Source of the DNA: Phlegmacium glaucopus
Lineage: Eukaryota > Basidiomycota > Agaricomycetes > Agaricales > Cortinariaceae
DNA length: 64,000 bases
NCBI GenBank assembly: GCA_015039465.1
Contig: MU130372.1
Span: forward strand, 226,322-290,321
Direction of reading: 5' to 3'
The notes beneath the pieces were generated by a model that was not told where the DNA came from, did no database searches, and saw only the letters and a program-made list of their open reading frames with translations. Made by a program: the position numbers and the translations under genes. Every line of letters starts with the position of its first letter. Within the stretch, counting starts at the first letter, position 1. Positions 33,936 through 46,215 of the stretch are shown in pieces.

Positions 33936-36900
33936 ATGAAGCGCATTTTCAAGAAAGACAAATCCAAGAAACCAAAGTATCCACCTGTGAACATCACCGA
34001 TGCTCGCGATTCAAGCTCTCAACCAGTACCTTCGACATCGATGGCAATCATAACTAACAACGCTAATCCCATGCCATTCGTCCCCGCTAGTGCTGCGACT
34101 GCGAGTCTTGAAGTTATTCAAGCCACTGGTCTTAACGTTACTGTGAGTTCTCAACCTGGCCTAGCACATCGATAATAATTGTCACCTTTACGCAAATTTA
34201 AATCGTCAATTAGACTGGCCATGAACGCCAGCTCTCCGCCTTGGTTTCCGCTTTGGCAACCAATGATCGTGCTCTTGTATCACGTCTGGAAGACTCCCTA
34301 CCTGATAGCATACCGAAAGCTAACTTGGGATCTACGGAATCAGAAAAAAATGCCTCCGTGAGTTGCTCACACCCAACGACCCTTCTCGGCTATTCCTGAT
34401 GATCAACAGACTCAGCCGTCTGGCTCGGGTTTCTTTGCGAATGCCCAGAATGTACTCATCACTGGGGGGACCTTTGTAAGTCTTTTTCGTGTACTATGTA
34501 CATGATTTACCAATAATTGTACGTAGGTTAATATTCTCCCCGCCGGTCCTGGTGAAGGGCAGGCGAAGATCCCCGTACCTCAGAAACCAAACTCCAGTTC
34601 ATTCTTTACTGGACGAACAGCTGTACTTGACAAGCTCAGAAATGTTTTTGTTCATCGTGCTGGTAGTGGACTGATGTCGAGGCGCTCTTGTCTCCTCTGG
34701 GGATTAGGAGGAATTGGAAAGACACAGATCTGTCTCAAGTTCACAGAAGAAATGTCTGACAAGTAAGTGCCTTCACTCATTCACAACACTGGCTTCATTT
34801 CTTGCTCTAGTTTTTCACATGTTTTCTGGATTGATGCCTCCTCTGTTGAGAGTATCACAATGTCTCTCAAGGGGATATCTAGTATTCCTGCTGCCCAAGC
34901 TTCTAGCATGGATGACCCAGTTCAGTCTACTCTCAAATGGATATCTTCTATCCAGGAGGAATGGTTGATTGTGTTTGATAATGCTGATGATCCTCCTCCA
35001 GAGGTGGTGGCCAAGTTCATTCCTCCAGGTAACAGAGGTAATATTCTGATTACCAGTAGAAACAGATCCATGGGAAGGGTCACATCATTTAAGAACATGA
35101 TTGAGATCTGTGAAATGGAGGAAGCAGATGCTATAATGCTGCTCCTCAAGGCTAGCTATTTGGATCTGGATCCATTAGCTGAGCATTTGGATGCTGCTAA
35201 AAATATTGTTGTTGAACTTGGCTGTATCCCTCTTGCTGTTGAGCATGCTGGTGCTTATATTGAAGCTGGGAATTGTGATATCAACAGATATTTGAGACAA
35301 TTTTCCTTGCATCGTCAGGCTCTTTTGTCAGATGCTACATTCACAGGAGCATCAGATTATAATGAGACAGTGTATGGGACTTGGGATCTATCTTTCAAAA
35401 AAATAGAAAAGAGAGCCAGTGGAATATCTAGTGTTGGAAATGCACAAGCAGCCCAGGCTGCAATTCTAATTCTTCAGATATGTGCTTTCTATCATCATAG
35501 CAATATTTCTAGAGACATATTCAGGTCTGCTGCTGAGGGGTCCAAGAAATATATTGTTGATAGTGAAGTAGCTGAAAAGTTACCCAAGGCAATCACTTTA
35601 TTGGATCATACTCTACTTGCCTTGGACAGTGATGGTCAATGGGATGACTTTATCTTTGGACAGGGGATTGGTGTCCTTCTCTCTTTCTCCTTGATGAAAA
35701 GAGGACAAACATCTGAAATGTTGTCTGTTCATCCTTTGGTACACTGCTGGAGTCGTGAGCGAATGGTGAAATCTGAGCAGCAAAGAGTATGTGAAGTGGG
35801 AGGCATAATCTTGTCCTGTGCAATTCCTTTTGGAATTACAAGTCAGGAATATGCATTGCGACGGATGATGTTTCCACATATCAAGGCAAATGAGTTATAT
35901 GGAAACCAGATAGGACATATTAAATATTATGATGATAAATGGAACAATTTTGACCTGGTAATGAAGGAGAATGGAGACTGGAATGGTTCAAGGCAGTTGC
36001 AGATTCAAATCATGGAGATGAGGAAGAAAGTGCTTGGTGAAGAGCATCCAAGTACCCTCACAGGCATGGGAAATCTAGCAAACACATACCGTATTCAAGG
36101 AAGATGGAATGAGGCAGAGAAACTAGAGGTTAAAGTCATGGACATGAAGAAGAAAGTGCTTGGTACAGAACATTCAAGCATACTCATAACCATGGACAAT
36201 CTGGCAAAGACATACAATAAACAGGGAAGGTGGAATGAGGCAGAGCAGCTAGGTGTTCAAGCCTTGGACATATGGAAGAAGGTGCATGGTGCAGAACATC
36301 CAGACACCCTCATAAGCATGGGGGGTCTAGCAAGCACATACAGTAATCAAGGAAGGTGGAATGAGGCAGAGCAGCTGCAGGTTCAAGTTGTGGACATAAG
36401 GAAGAAAGTGCTTGGTGCAGAACATCCAGACACCCTTATAAGCATGGGAAGTCTAGCAAGCACATACTGTGATCAAGGAAGATGGAATAAGGCAGAGCAG
36501 TTGCAGATTCAAGTCATGGACCTGAAGAAGAAAGTGCTTGGTGCAGAACATCAAGACACCCTTATAACCATGGACAGTCTATCAAAGACATATTGTAAAC
36601 AGGGAAAGTGGAATGAGGCAGAGCAGCTGGGTATTCAAGCCTTGGACATATGGAAGAAAGTGCTTGGTCCAGAACATCCAGACACCCTCATAAGCATGGC
36701 AATTCTAGCAAGTACATACTGCAATCAAGGAAGCTGGAATGAGGCAGAGAAGCTAGAGGCTCAAGTCATGGACATAAGGAAGAAAGTGCTTGGTGCTGAA
36801 CATCCAAGCACCCTCATGGGAATGGGAAATCTAGCAGACACATACCGTAATCAAGGAAGATGGAATGAGGCAGAGGAGCTGGAGATTCAAGTTTTGGACA

Positions 36901-38139
36901 TAAGGAAGAAAGTGCTTGGTCCAGAACATTCAGGCACCCTCATAACCATGGATAATTTAGCAAAGACATATAATAAACAGGGAAAGTGGAATGAGGCAGA
37001 GCAGCTGGGTGTTCAAGCCTTGGACATCTGGAAGAAGGTGCTTGGTCCAGAACATTCAGACACCCTCATAAGCATGGGAGGTCTAGCAACTACATACTGC
37101 AATCAAGGAAGATGGAATGAGGCTGAGAAGCTAGAGGTTCATGTCATGAACATTAGGAAGAAAGTGTTTGGTGCAGAACATCCAAGCACCATCATGGGCA
37201 TGGGAAATTTAGCAGACACATACTATAATCAAGGAAGATGGAATGAGGCAGAGGAGCTCCAGGTTCAAATCATGGATATGAGGAAGAAAGTGCTTGGTCC
37301 AGAACATTCAAGGACCCTCATAACGATGGATAATCTAGCAAAGACATATAATAAACAGGGAAGATGGAATGAGGCAGAGCAGCTGGGTGTTCAAGCCTTG
37401 GACATCTGGAAGAAGGTGCTTGGTCCAGAACATTCAGACACCCTCATAAGCATGGGAGGTCTAGCAAGGACATACTGCAATCAAGGAAGATGGAATGAGG
37501 CTGAGAAGCTAGAGGTTCAAGTCATAGACATTAGGAAGGAAACTGTTTGGTGCAGAACATCAAAGTGTCATCATGGGCATGGGAAATCTAGCAGACACAT
37601 ACTATAATCAGGGAAGATGGAGTGATGCAGAGGAGCTCCAGGTTCAAGTCATGGACATGAGAAAGAAAGTGCTTGGTCCAGAACATTCAGGCACCCTCAT
37701 AACCATGGACCATCTAGCAAGGACATACAATAAACAGGGAAGGTGGAATGAGGCAGAGCAGCTGGGTGTTCAAGTCATGGACATGAGGAAGAAAGTACTT
37801 GGTGCAGAACATCCAGACACTCTTATTAGCATGGACAATCTAGCAAGCATATACCATAATCAAGGAAGATTGAATGAGGCAGAGCAGCTAGGTGTTCAAG
37901 TCATGGACATGAGGAAGAAAGTGCTTGGTGCAGAACATCCAGACACCCTGATAAGCATGGACAATCTAGCAAGCATATACCATAATCAAGGAAGATTGAA
38001 TGAGGCAGAGCAGCTGGGGGTTCAGGTCATGGACATGAAGAAGAAAGTGTTTGGTGCAGAACATCCAAGCACCCTCATAAGCATGGATAATCTAGCAAAG
38101 ACACACCATGATCAGGGAAGGTTGAACAAGGCAGAGTAA
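33936..38139 (+). pseudogene. NLR3: NB-ARC / TPR receptor with higher-order TPR array and a frameshift
   Basis: Exons 33936-34142, 34214-34357, 34410-34475, 34527-34762 and 34811 onward, with the same splice phases as NLR1. Exons 1-3 appear identical to NLR2. Walker A GLGGIGKT is at 198-205 and the Walker B block is WLIVFDNADD. The array has about 17 TPRs, most in a three-repeat cycle marked by GMGNLADTY, TMDNLAKTYNKQG and LDIWKKVLGPEHSDT. One extra base at about 37538-37545 (GGAAGGAAACTG for GGAAGAAAGTG) ends the frame at 37607 after 1149 residues. The array then continues in the other frame to 38139, ending KAE-stop like NLR2. All ATPase motifs are intact. Confidence 0.82.
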
Positions 38140-39176
38140 TTGGAGCTTGAATTCATGAACATAAGGACAGTAATAAATATTAATAGCTGAATATAGTGAT
38201 AAATTTTAGGGTTACCAAAGTTCAGTTCAGTTCAGTTCTTCACCTCCTCAGCCTCAACTGAACTGAACTGTTTGCATATGGTCCTGAACTGAACTGAACC
38301 ATTTAAGAACTGGTTCGAACTGAACTGAACTGAAGAACCATTATAAAATCTGAAATTTTACCCTTTTCTGAAAATTTATTGTACAAAGACCTTCCTTAGC
38401 CCTTAGCCACTTGATTTCCACTCATATATGATCTCAGAACTCCTTTAGAACACAGAAAACCATTGATTTATAATTTCTTTCCTAAATAGGCAGTACTAAT
38501 CTATGCTGACATAATAACATCACATACCAAGTCTGGCCATTACCTCCTTCCTTAGCCATTATTTCATGCTAAAAAGGACTGCCAGTGATCATAAATTACT
38601 GAAGGATCACTTTCCAGAAAATGTTAAGTCAAAAGAAGAGAATTGCCTGGCCTTCTAGGACCTAACGGTTCAGCAGTTCAGTTCAGTTTGAACTGCATGA
38701 ACCATAAATCTCTAAATGCCTGAACCTGAACTGAACTGAACTGAATTATCAGTGCAGTTCAGTTCAGTTCAGGTTCATGAGTCAGTTCTGAACTGAACTT
38801 TGGTAACCCTAGTGATAATCAAAGTATTGCATGGAAATCAACTGATCCATATCTCAGAAAATAGTTGTCCAATTGTCAATGTACAAACATATTTGTAGTT
38901 TACTTCAAAACTTCAAACATATTTTAAAAGAAGAAATTACTTTTTAACCTTCTGTGGAGAATCTCAAGTCACCCTTAGTAAGTGTCAGCCTCATAAGAAA
39001 GTGATAGACTAGATATAAAGTTGTGGATTACATCATCACAGTACAGAGTCTCATGTTATTATTCAGCCCTCTATGCACATCACACATTCACATATCACTA
39101 GTGTTTGAAAGTCCAGGCATATAGCTGCTTGTGGCCATTTGTGACTAGTGTTGTCTTGGCCAGCTTCTGGTATATT
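38140..39176 (+). other. 3' flank of NLR3
   Basis: No gene. Shares the conserved transcript-end sequence of NLR1 and NLR2 at about 38890-38965, and is interrupted by MITE-F. Confidence 0.45.
38207..38811. mobile_element. hAT-like MITE-F with (AGTTC)n subterminal repeats
   Basis: Ends TAGGGTTACCAAAGTTCAG and complement. AGTGATAA occurs at 38195-38202 and 38811-38818, with four extra bases on the left. The empty site is beside NLR2 (about 20607-20617, ATAGTGATAAGG). Subterminal regions are runs of AGTTC/GAACT. About 600 bp, no coding. Confidence 0.85.
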
Positions 39177-39451
39177 TAGTGATGCCGTAGTCTGGTTCTG
39201 AACTTTTGAGAACTGGACCGAAGTTTGGTTCAAAGTTCAGGGTATGGCTGAACCAAACCTGTTTTGAGGTTCAACGAGGCATAATTTGCCCAAACACTTG
39301 CCTAATATGGTAATTAGTTTGGTTCAGAACTGAGAACTGGACCAGAACCAGGTTCAAGGTTCAGGCAATTGCCTGAACCGGACCAATAGTTTGGTTCAGG
39401 GTTTGCCAAAAATGGCAGAGAACTGGACTGAACTGGACTTCAGCATCACTA
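39177..39451. mobile_element. hAT-like MITE-G, TSD GGTATATT
   Basis: TAGTGATGCCGTAGT to CAGCATCACTA. Perfect 8-bp duplication GGTATATT at 39169-39176 and 39452-39459. GGTTC/GAACC-rich interior, 275 bp. Confidence 0.92.
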
Positions 39452-39830
39452 GGTATATTGCAGCTTTTTTCTCTTGCACATGTAACATTTTATGCATCAC
39501 TATGCACAGAGGTTCATAATTAATCCCCAACATATACCTTTCAATATATATATATATATCCAAATCCATGATGCCAATCCCTTTTTTTTTTTTTTTGAAT
39601 CTGTGTTTATTGTCCTTTGTGGCAAGCCATATGGTAGACATACTCTACATGGTAACTATCTAAGGATACTAGCAACCTTTTGAAAGGTAGTTGCTTCACA
39701 TAAGCTATGAGCTGTGTGTTGCATGAATTGTAGTGGTGAACCTGCATGAAATAAAACACGTGTATCTGTAATGTTGTAATGTAGATTAGATTAGGTTAGG
39801 TTGCGGCGGTTGTACATTGTTTCTGTTATT
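39452..39830. other. AT-rich spacer and LINE 3' end
   Basis: Contains an AT run (about 39545-39559) and a T run (about 39581-39596). At about 39780-39800 a TAGATTAGATTAGGTTAGG stretch is the likely 3' tail of the minus-strand LINE. No gene. Confidence 0.4.
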
Positions 39831-40375
39831 ATACATTTGTGTGCATTTCTTCTATGTTATTGAATCTTCCACTTTGACTGACAAACTGGAATAGATGTGG
39901 GAATAACGCTGGCACTGATAGGAGTTTTGCAATATTTCTGGTGTCTCTGCCTGCTGCTTGCACTAGGTTATGTCTGGCATGTGCTGGGCATTGCATAAGG
40001 TAATGCAAAACTGATTCATTGTGTCTGTGACACCCTGCACAAATTGGCAACTCTGCTTTGTGTATTTGATGTAGATATGTGTTTAGTGCTACATGTCCTG
40101 AATGTAGTTGGAATAGTAGACTGGCTTGTTGATGTTGCATACTTTGAGTTTGTTTCACAAATTTGTTGGATGGTAGGTACATACAGATCTATTTGTTTCA
40201 TGCTATTGTGTCTTGGTGATTTACTCCAAAGTTTAGTGGCGTTGTGTTTGACCTTGTCATGATAAGCTTGCCGTGATAAGCTTGCCAAACCATGGATTTA
40301 CTGTGTGGTAAAGTTTTTCTTAGCGGGGCTGGGAGTTTATTGTTTGGACTGGAACTGTGTTTTGCTGCTTCCATC
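39831..40375 (-). pseudogene. LINE C-terminal part (zinc-binding end of ORF2)
   Basis: The minus strand reads SRQAYHDKVKHNATKLWSKS, then in shifted frames IPSNKFVKQTQSMQHQQASL and ICAGCHRHNESVLHYLMQC followed by HARHNL. This C-x2-C-x(7-8)-H..C pattern is the usual C-terminal knuckle of fungal LINE ORF2. It continues the LINE from 46216 across the Plavaka insertion. Three frames are needed, so it is decayed. Confidence 0.75.
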
Positions 40376-40531
40376 AGGAAAACAACTTTTGGCCATAGGT
40401 GGCCGATATATGTAGGAATTTGTAGGTCAAATTGGTCTTTATAGGTATTGGTAGGCAGAAGCGTACATACAGCATACTATGGACTGCTTCAATTCATAAA
40501 AAAATACAACTAAGATCATATAAATGTGCTA

Positions 40532-43500
40532 CTACTGTGTGTTTTCGAGCTTGTAAAACAGGGACAGAGAAATGTACTTATTGAGAGTAAAGTACTTGCA
40601 TTCCTCAAGGACATCTGTGCTGGACCACCTTGCAGGATGGTAAGTTGTCCCAAACCTTGGTGTGAGGTAACAGCTTGATACGATAGAAGTTAATGGCACA
40701 ATTTCAGTGACAGGGGTCCGGGGGTGATTGACTGAAAAGAGTTGGGTGTCGGGATTGGGCGCACGGAATGGGTTGAACCACTCAATGCATGCATGGAATC
40801 TTGGGAGATTGTGACCACGTAAGTACTCTGGAAGGGCAAAAATTAGCCGCACTTGTCCAACACGGAGTCCTATCAAGCAACAAGGTGAAAACATTTGAGT
40901 TAACACAATATGGTGAGTCGTGATGAGTATGAAGTCAAACGCACCTTCCAAATAAGTCCCTTTTGTTGCGTTGTTACTCCTTTCATCTTCTGCTTGTATG
41001 AGGGCAATGTCAAAGTGTGCAGGAATATTGCTTAAGCGGCCACAGCCACTAACTGCAGGCATTGCGCGAATGCGATCAATAAATTCTTGTTGTCCCACGG
41101 GGGCAAGTGAGGGCTGAGCAATATTGACTCGTTTGTAGACGTCAAAGTGGTCAGCAGAGGTGGGAAACAGCAGTAGGGCTGGAGGAGGGTAGGCACGTCG
41201 TATGTAGGTTGTCAATGCAGATAAGAAGCCAGTTGCTTTGAAGTCCATTGTAATAGTTGAGAGACCAAGGTGAGGGTGTGCTGGTTTAACAGAAACTGAG
41301 TGAGACGCAATGGCGGAAGTGGAAATTGGAACCATGGGGCCGTTCAAATCTTCATCGTCGAGTTCCTCATCTGAATCCAAGTTGAGTTGGTGGGAATCTC
41401 TGGAACGTGTGTTTGCTTGTTTGGCTGCATAATCAAGGTAGGCGTGGAAACGACTAACTGCCTCTTGTCGACCCAACCAAACAGTCATCTGTTTAATGTA
41501 ATCTTTCTTATTGCTTGCACGGTAACCTTCCTTTGCATAGTCAATATGCAACCTCTCTGATGCTTCTGTGTTGTAGCCATTGGCAGTACCACGAGAGCGT
41601 ATCGCCTCCAGTGCAGCATTTGATGGATTTTCGGAATGTTGAAGTGCTCGCGAATTCCTTCCTGGATAAAGACATCTTTGTTTTTGTGGAACATCTTGAG
41701 GGCTGTTTTGAGTGCTAGAAGGGTTTTTGAGGTGTGTACTTGGAGTTGGGCATAATAAATAAAATCAATAACAGCAATGACAGTTCGAAGAATGGCTGGT
41801 TGAACAGCACCAGCCAGAAGGGTAACAAAAATCCTCTGCATCTCCTTATGCTCATGCCCAGTCCATTGCGAAACAAAGGATATCCCATTCTTGAAGTGCC
41901 GTAACCCTGGATAACCTGGCATACTGCGAAAACAAGCATCAATTTCTGCAGCACCTGCAACCTGAACACACCAATTCACCAGATGGTCTTTAAACACACC
42001 CTTGTGGAGCTGATGAAGGATATCTGGAGTGAAGCAAGAGAAGATGTTGGTATGGGGAAGATTGCCCCAGAACGGTGAGAAAACTGCTCGCATTCCCTCG
42101 TCATTGAACGCTGCAAACCTTCATCCACTTTTCTTCTGTGCCAGCATCACCTTTGTGCGCTCTTGCTCACAGGACAACGACTGGACAAAATCCCCATGCT
42201 CGTGAGGCCGCACTCGACACTTTGGGCAATAACTTTCCTTGCAGTGTGCAACCAAGCACTGTTCAGGAAAGTCTGCAACATAGGCTGCGAGTATAGGGAA
42301 AAATTTTCGAATAAACCCATCAGCACAAACCGTATTGACCCCCTTCTTGCCCGCTTCCACAATTGGCCCCAACAATAAGCTCATGCAATAATGAAAAAGT
42401 TTGTACCCTTGGAGTGAGCGTGTTTCATCCGTGAAGTTATCGAGCTTGGCAACAGGTAGATACCCAATCAAGACCGTTGCATGTGCTCTGACCTCACGAT
42501 GCTTGGACTTTGCGATGTTGCCAAGTGTGAGGTAAACTGGCCAAGCACTCTTATCTCCCCGGAACTGTGTCAATTGGGTTTTATCGGATGAAAGAATCAA
42601 GGGAGCAATTGTTGAATCTACTGGCAATTTTTTCTGATACCCGGTAAGCATTGAGGCTAATTCCAGCAATGTTATATTTACCTGAGTATCCCACCACCAG
42701 TCAGCCATCCACATTTCACCAAAGACTCAATTCTTCCCTTCAACATCCTCATATACTCTCTCAGGTGCATACCTCATGTGGTTTTTCAATGCTGGATTTC
42801 CCAATAACTCCTTGACACATTCCACAGGATCTCGTCTCCATAATTCAAGCTTTTCTGGCGGCAGTGGCTCACCATCATCGGTGAGTTGATTTCCATTTGA
42901 AGTTATGATATCACATGTCCAACCTGCCCCTTGTGTTGGCAGAGCGTCAATCTTCTTGAGTAATGCCCGGTTGTTCTGATATGATGGCTTTGTTTGTTCC
43001 CATATCTATCAAACATCCATGCAATCACTAGCAGCGTGTATCAATTTTATGAGATGGTAAGATCTTACCATGTTCAAATTTAAAAACACATCTGTTTGTT
43101 TCTGTCCAACATTTCTAATCAACCACTGTGCCAGCTCCCACTCATCCTGGTCATCAAAAGGCCCCCACTGTGAAGTCTTGCTCTTCTCCTGCTCTTGCCG
43201 AATCTTCTCAAAGAAAGGGACCTCTTCGCCCCAAACTGCCCCTGCTCCCAAGTTTGGAGGGAATTCTTCCACATAATGAGCAGACTCTTCATCTTTGTCC
43301 TTTGCATCCTCAACAGTTGCCCTAGGATGTTGGGGTTGAGCGGGCATCATTTCTGGACTTGGAACAGTGATAATATCTGGTTGAGCTCCCCTAGCATTGT
43401 CAAGGTCATGCTCGCGTCCCTGTACATCTTCCTCTACGGTTATGTCTGGCATGTCATCTAACTCATCATTTTCGAGGATTGGTGGTGATGCTGGCAGCTG

Positions 43501-43665
43501 TGGCTCAATGTTGGAAGGACCTGGTGTGTTGTCCCATATATTTGTTGCATAGTGTCCCCATTTCTGACGTGCTGCTTTGTTACAGTTCACTGAGTGACAT
43601 ATATGTTTGTTCAATCCAGAGCTTGTTGGAAATGGACCTTTCCCACAGAATCCACAGAAAAACAT
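40532..43665 (-). pseudogene. Plavaka-type transposase with nonsense and frameshift changes
   Basis: Starts MFFCGFCGKGPFP with a C2H2-like finger (CGFCGK..HICHSVNC), followed by an acidic linker. The core blocks are [98 protein letters not shown] and [10 protein letters not shown]. These are the signature blocks of Plavaka transposases (DDE-type, KDZ group). A TGA replaces an expected Arg just before [11 protein letters not shown] (about 42730), and the frame changes near 42120 and 41600. These suggest an inactive copy. Several short introns cannot be excluded. Confidence 0.82.
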
Positions 43666-43922
43666 GGTAAGAGGTTGAGTCAGGACACCACTTTAGTCAA
43701 GACTCACTCAACCCCTCTGTTAGCCGTCTCATCCCGATCCCCTGGCAGATGTCGCTATGGCCCCAAATTTCAATTTCATCCAGCAGTCACGTTACCAACA
43801 CATACTCTCCATTTCATGATTGTTGAACATTTCTTAAAATCAACTAAACGATAAATCAGCACGGCCACAAGGTGTTCCTATTTAACCCCCACTGTGGTGC
43901 CGTCTTCTATCACAGCTCTAAT

Positions 43923-45960
43923 ATGCCACCCCGCTCATCAAAAAACAAGTCAGCCACCAAAAAAGCAGTTGTAGCTCCTGTCACAACTGCTCCTGGACGC
44001 CAGCAAACTCAGTCCACCAAGCAACAATTGCTTTGTAAGTCCCACATTCTGTTGTTTTCTCTGTTGATCTTGAGATTTATCTTCATCCTAGAGCAAGAAA
44101 AGCTGAGTAAAGCACAGGTGGCCAAGGATAAGGCCTACCAGGAGGCTGTCCGAGCTCAACAAAGACAGGAGGAAATCAATGGGTTCCAAAAGATTCCTGC
44201 CCAAGAGCCTCCTCAAGGTAAATGAGCTCTCTTGCCATCGAGCTATGTTGACCACGAGTAAACACAGACATTGATTGGGATGGACCAGAGTCCAAAGATG
44301 ACAATGGGGATGACTCCATTGATGGAGCGGTATGTTCTTACTGATTTGTTGTGATCTGATTTGACTGACTGTTCAAAGTTTTCAAGTGTTTCATACAACC
44401 AGGTCATTAGACCTCCAACAGCTCAACGACTTGAAGTGAGAGCAAAACCGTACCACTGACAAGGAGAATGTGCATGTGAGTATGCCGGTATGTCTAAATA
44501 TATTTTTTTGGTTTATTGGTAATACTAAAATGGAGTTAATTTATAGAACCTCGTTCAAACAGTCCCAGGCACAGTGACAAAACTCATTCGCCGGGTCGGA
44601 ATCAATGGAGAGCTGCGCAAAACACCAATAATGACGACCTACCATCGCCTCTCCCAGGAAGACATACCTGATGCTGCTGCTGCTCAAACCCCAAGTGTCC
44701 AGACCCGACTCTTCCAAGACTTGGACGTTGGATACACAAGTTTGCCCTCAATTTTTTCTTCATATTCCTTGCTGACCTCACTTGTATTCTATTAGCCACA
44801 GTCACAACCCCTCTGACTGTTGCGGTCAATGACCAAGTTCGAAAGTCCCCACCATGCACAACATCTGCGGAAACAACTGTGATCATCAAACAACCCAAAA
44901 CAGACACAGCAGGATCTCGGGGACGTACCCGAGTCTCAGACTTTGATGACCTCACAAAGTCAGTTGCTGATGAGACGATCTCAATTTACCAAGCGCAGAT
45001 TGCTGCTGTTCAACCCTGGCCCTCGATTGCAGAAAACTGGGAATCTGTAAGCCAAGGATGGGTTGAGATATGTGCATCCCGTAATGTTCATATTGAGCTC
45101 AATGACGAGATATTCAAAGTGGTAAGGACATTGCTTTGTTTTCTTTTATCTGTCTCTCATAGTAGCTAATAATATTGCAGGTTACTGACCGTGCCACGCA
45201 AGCTCGAGGGCATGCAAAAACAGTCTCAAAACCCTATGTGGTCTCAGCCTTTTCCCTGGATACGCCGACATCCAAACGAGCAATTTGCGACAAGGTCGAG
45301 CAACTTCTTGATGAGGCTCATTATATTTATAAGGCAAGTTCCCTTTTTCTTTGTTTCAAGTTGAAGTGATCATCCCAATCCTTTGCTGGAGTAGGACACA
45401 GAGAAGAAAACGGGGATATTCCTTGCACCAGTCATCCAGACGCTCATCAACAAGACTTGGTTCCGAGGCAAAAAGGATGATGGCGTGATCCACCCTGAGT
45501 TCTTTGAGGATGAAATGCTCTCGTTATCAACCATTGCCCTTGTCTTGACTGTTGTAAGTCCTTATATTTGGCTTCCTATTCATTGCTCATGGATTCTGAG
45601 TCTAGATTGAAAACAACCTCGACGAGTGGGTTACTGGAGAACATGTTGCTGTTGCCTTCTCACAAAACTCATATGAACAAAAGTACCTCGCACATGTCAA
45701 GCGTCTGAAGGACTTTGATGAGAAGACGAAGGAATCAAACATCATACCTCAACTTAGGAAGCATCTTCTCAAGATGGCAAGGTATGTGACTGTGAATCAT
45801 GGATGATCGCCCTATCTAATTTAGTTACAGGAAGCATGCCAAAGTCGATGCCTCAGGTATCAAGTTCAAACCCGCAGAACTCTCACCAGAAGATATTGAG
45901 GCTGCAAAGAGGGAATGGGAGAATATTGTTCTCTCTGAGGGTGAGGATGAACTTATGTAG
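43923..45960 (+). CDS. DUF6532-like gene of the Plavaka element (multi-exon)
   Basis: Starts MPPRSSKNKSATKKAV. Lysine-rich, with a coiled-coil-like EKLSKAQVAKDKAYQEAV, then acidic exons. The C-terminal half is a conserved unit: VADETISIYQAQIAAVQPWP, HIELNDEIFKV, ATQARGHAKTVSKPYVV, CDKVEQLLDEAHYIYK, FLAPVIQTLINKTWF and LSTIALVLTVIENNLDEW, ending EGEDELM-stop. Short introns include 45122-45180, about 45332-45395 and about 45553-45605. This arrangement, head to head with the transposase about 260 bp away, is common for such elements. Function unknown, perhaps transposition or DNA binding. Some 5' exons do not splice cleanly (stop near 44455), so it may be decayed. Confidence 0.65.
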
Positions 45961-46215
45961 ACTCGGACTTGTTGTTTGGGCATTTAAATTCATTTAACTA
46001 CCATATCTACATTTGTATGCGTGCCAGCTTCAAATATTATACCTATGCTTGCCTATTCTTGCCTACTATTGCCCTATCCGCCTCGTAACCTACAGCTCCT
46101 AAGTTGGATATGGCGATCTATATACAACATACTGGTCCTACAGCAAGGTATATACAAGGGGGTAACCTATTGACCTATCAGGCCTACCTGAGACTATCCG
46201 GCCTACATAGGCATT

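Larger units (their letters stand above)
40394..46209. mobile_element. Plavaka (KDZ-type) element inserted in a LINE
   Basis: It holds a minus-strand Plavaka-type transposase and a divergent plus-strand DUF6532-like gene. Ends carry many TAGGT/TAGGC motifs and imperfect inverted matches (GTGGCCGATA left, GTAGGCCGGATA read inward from the right). LINE ORF2 stops on one side and resumes on the other, which fixes the limits to within some tens of bases. I could not define an exact target duplication. Confidence 0.7.
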
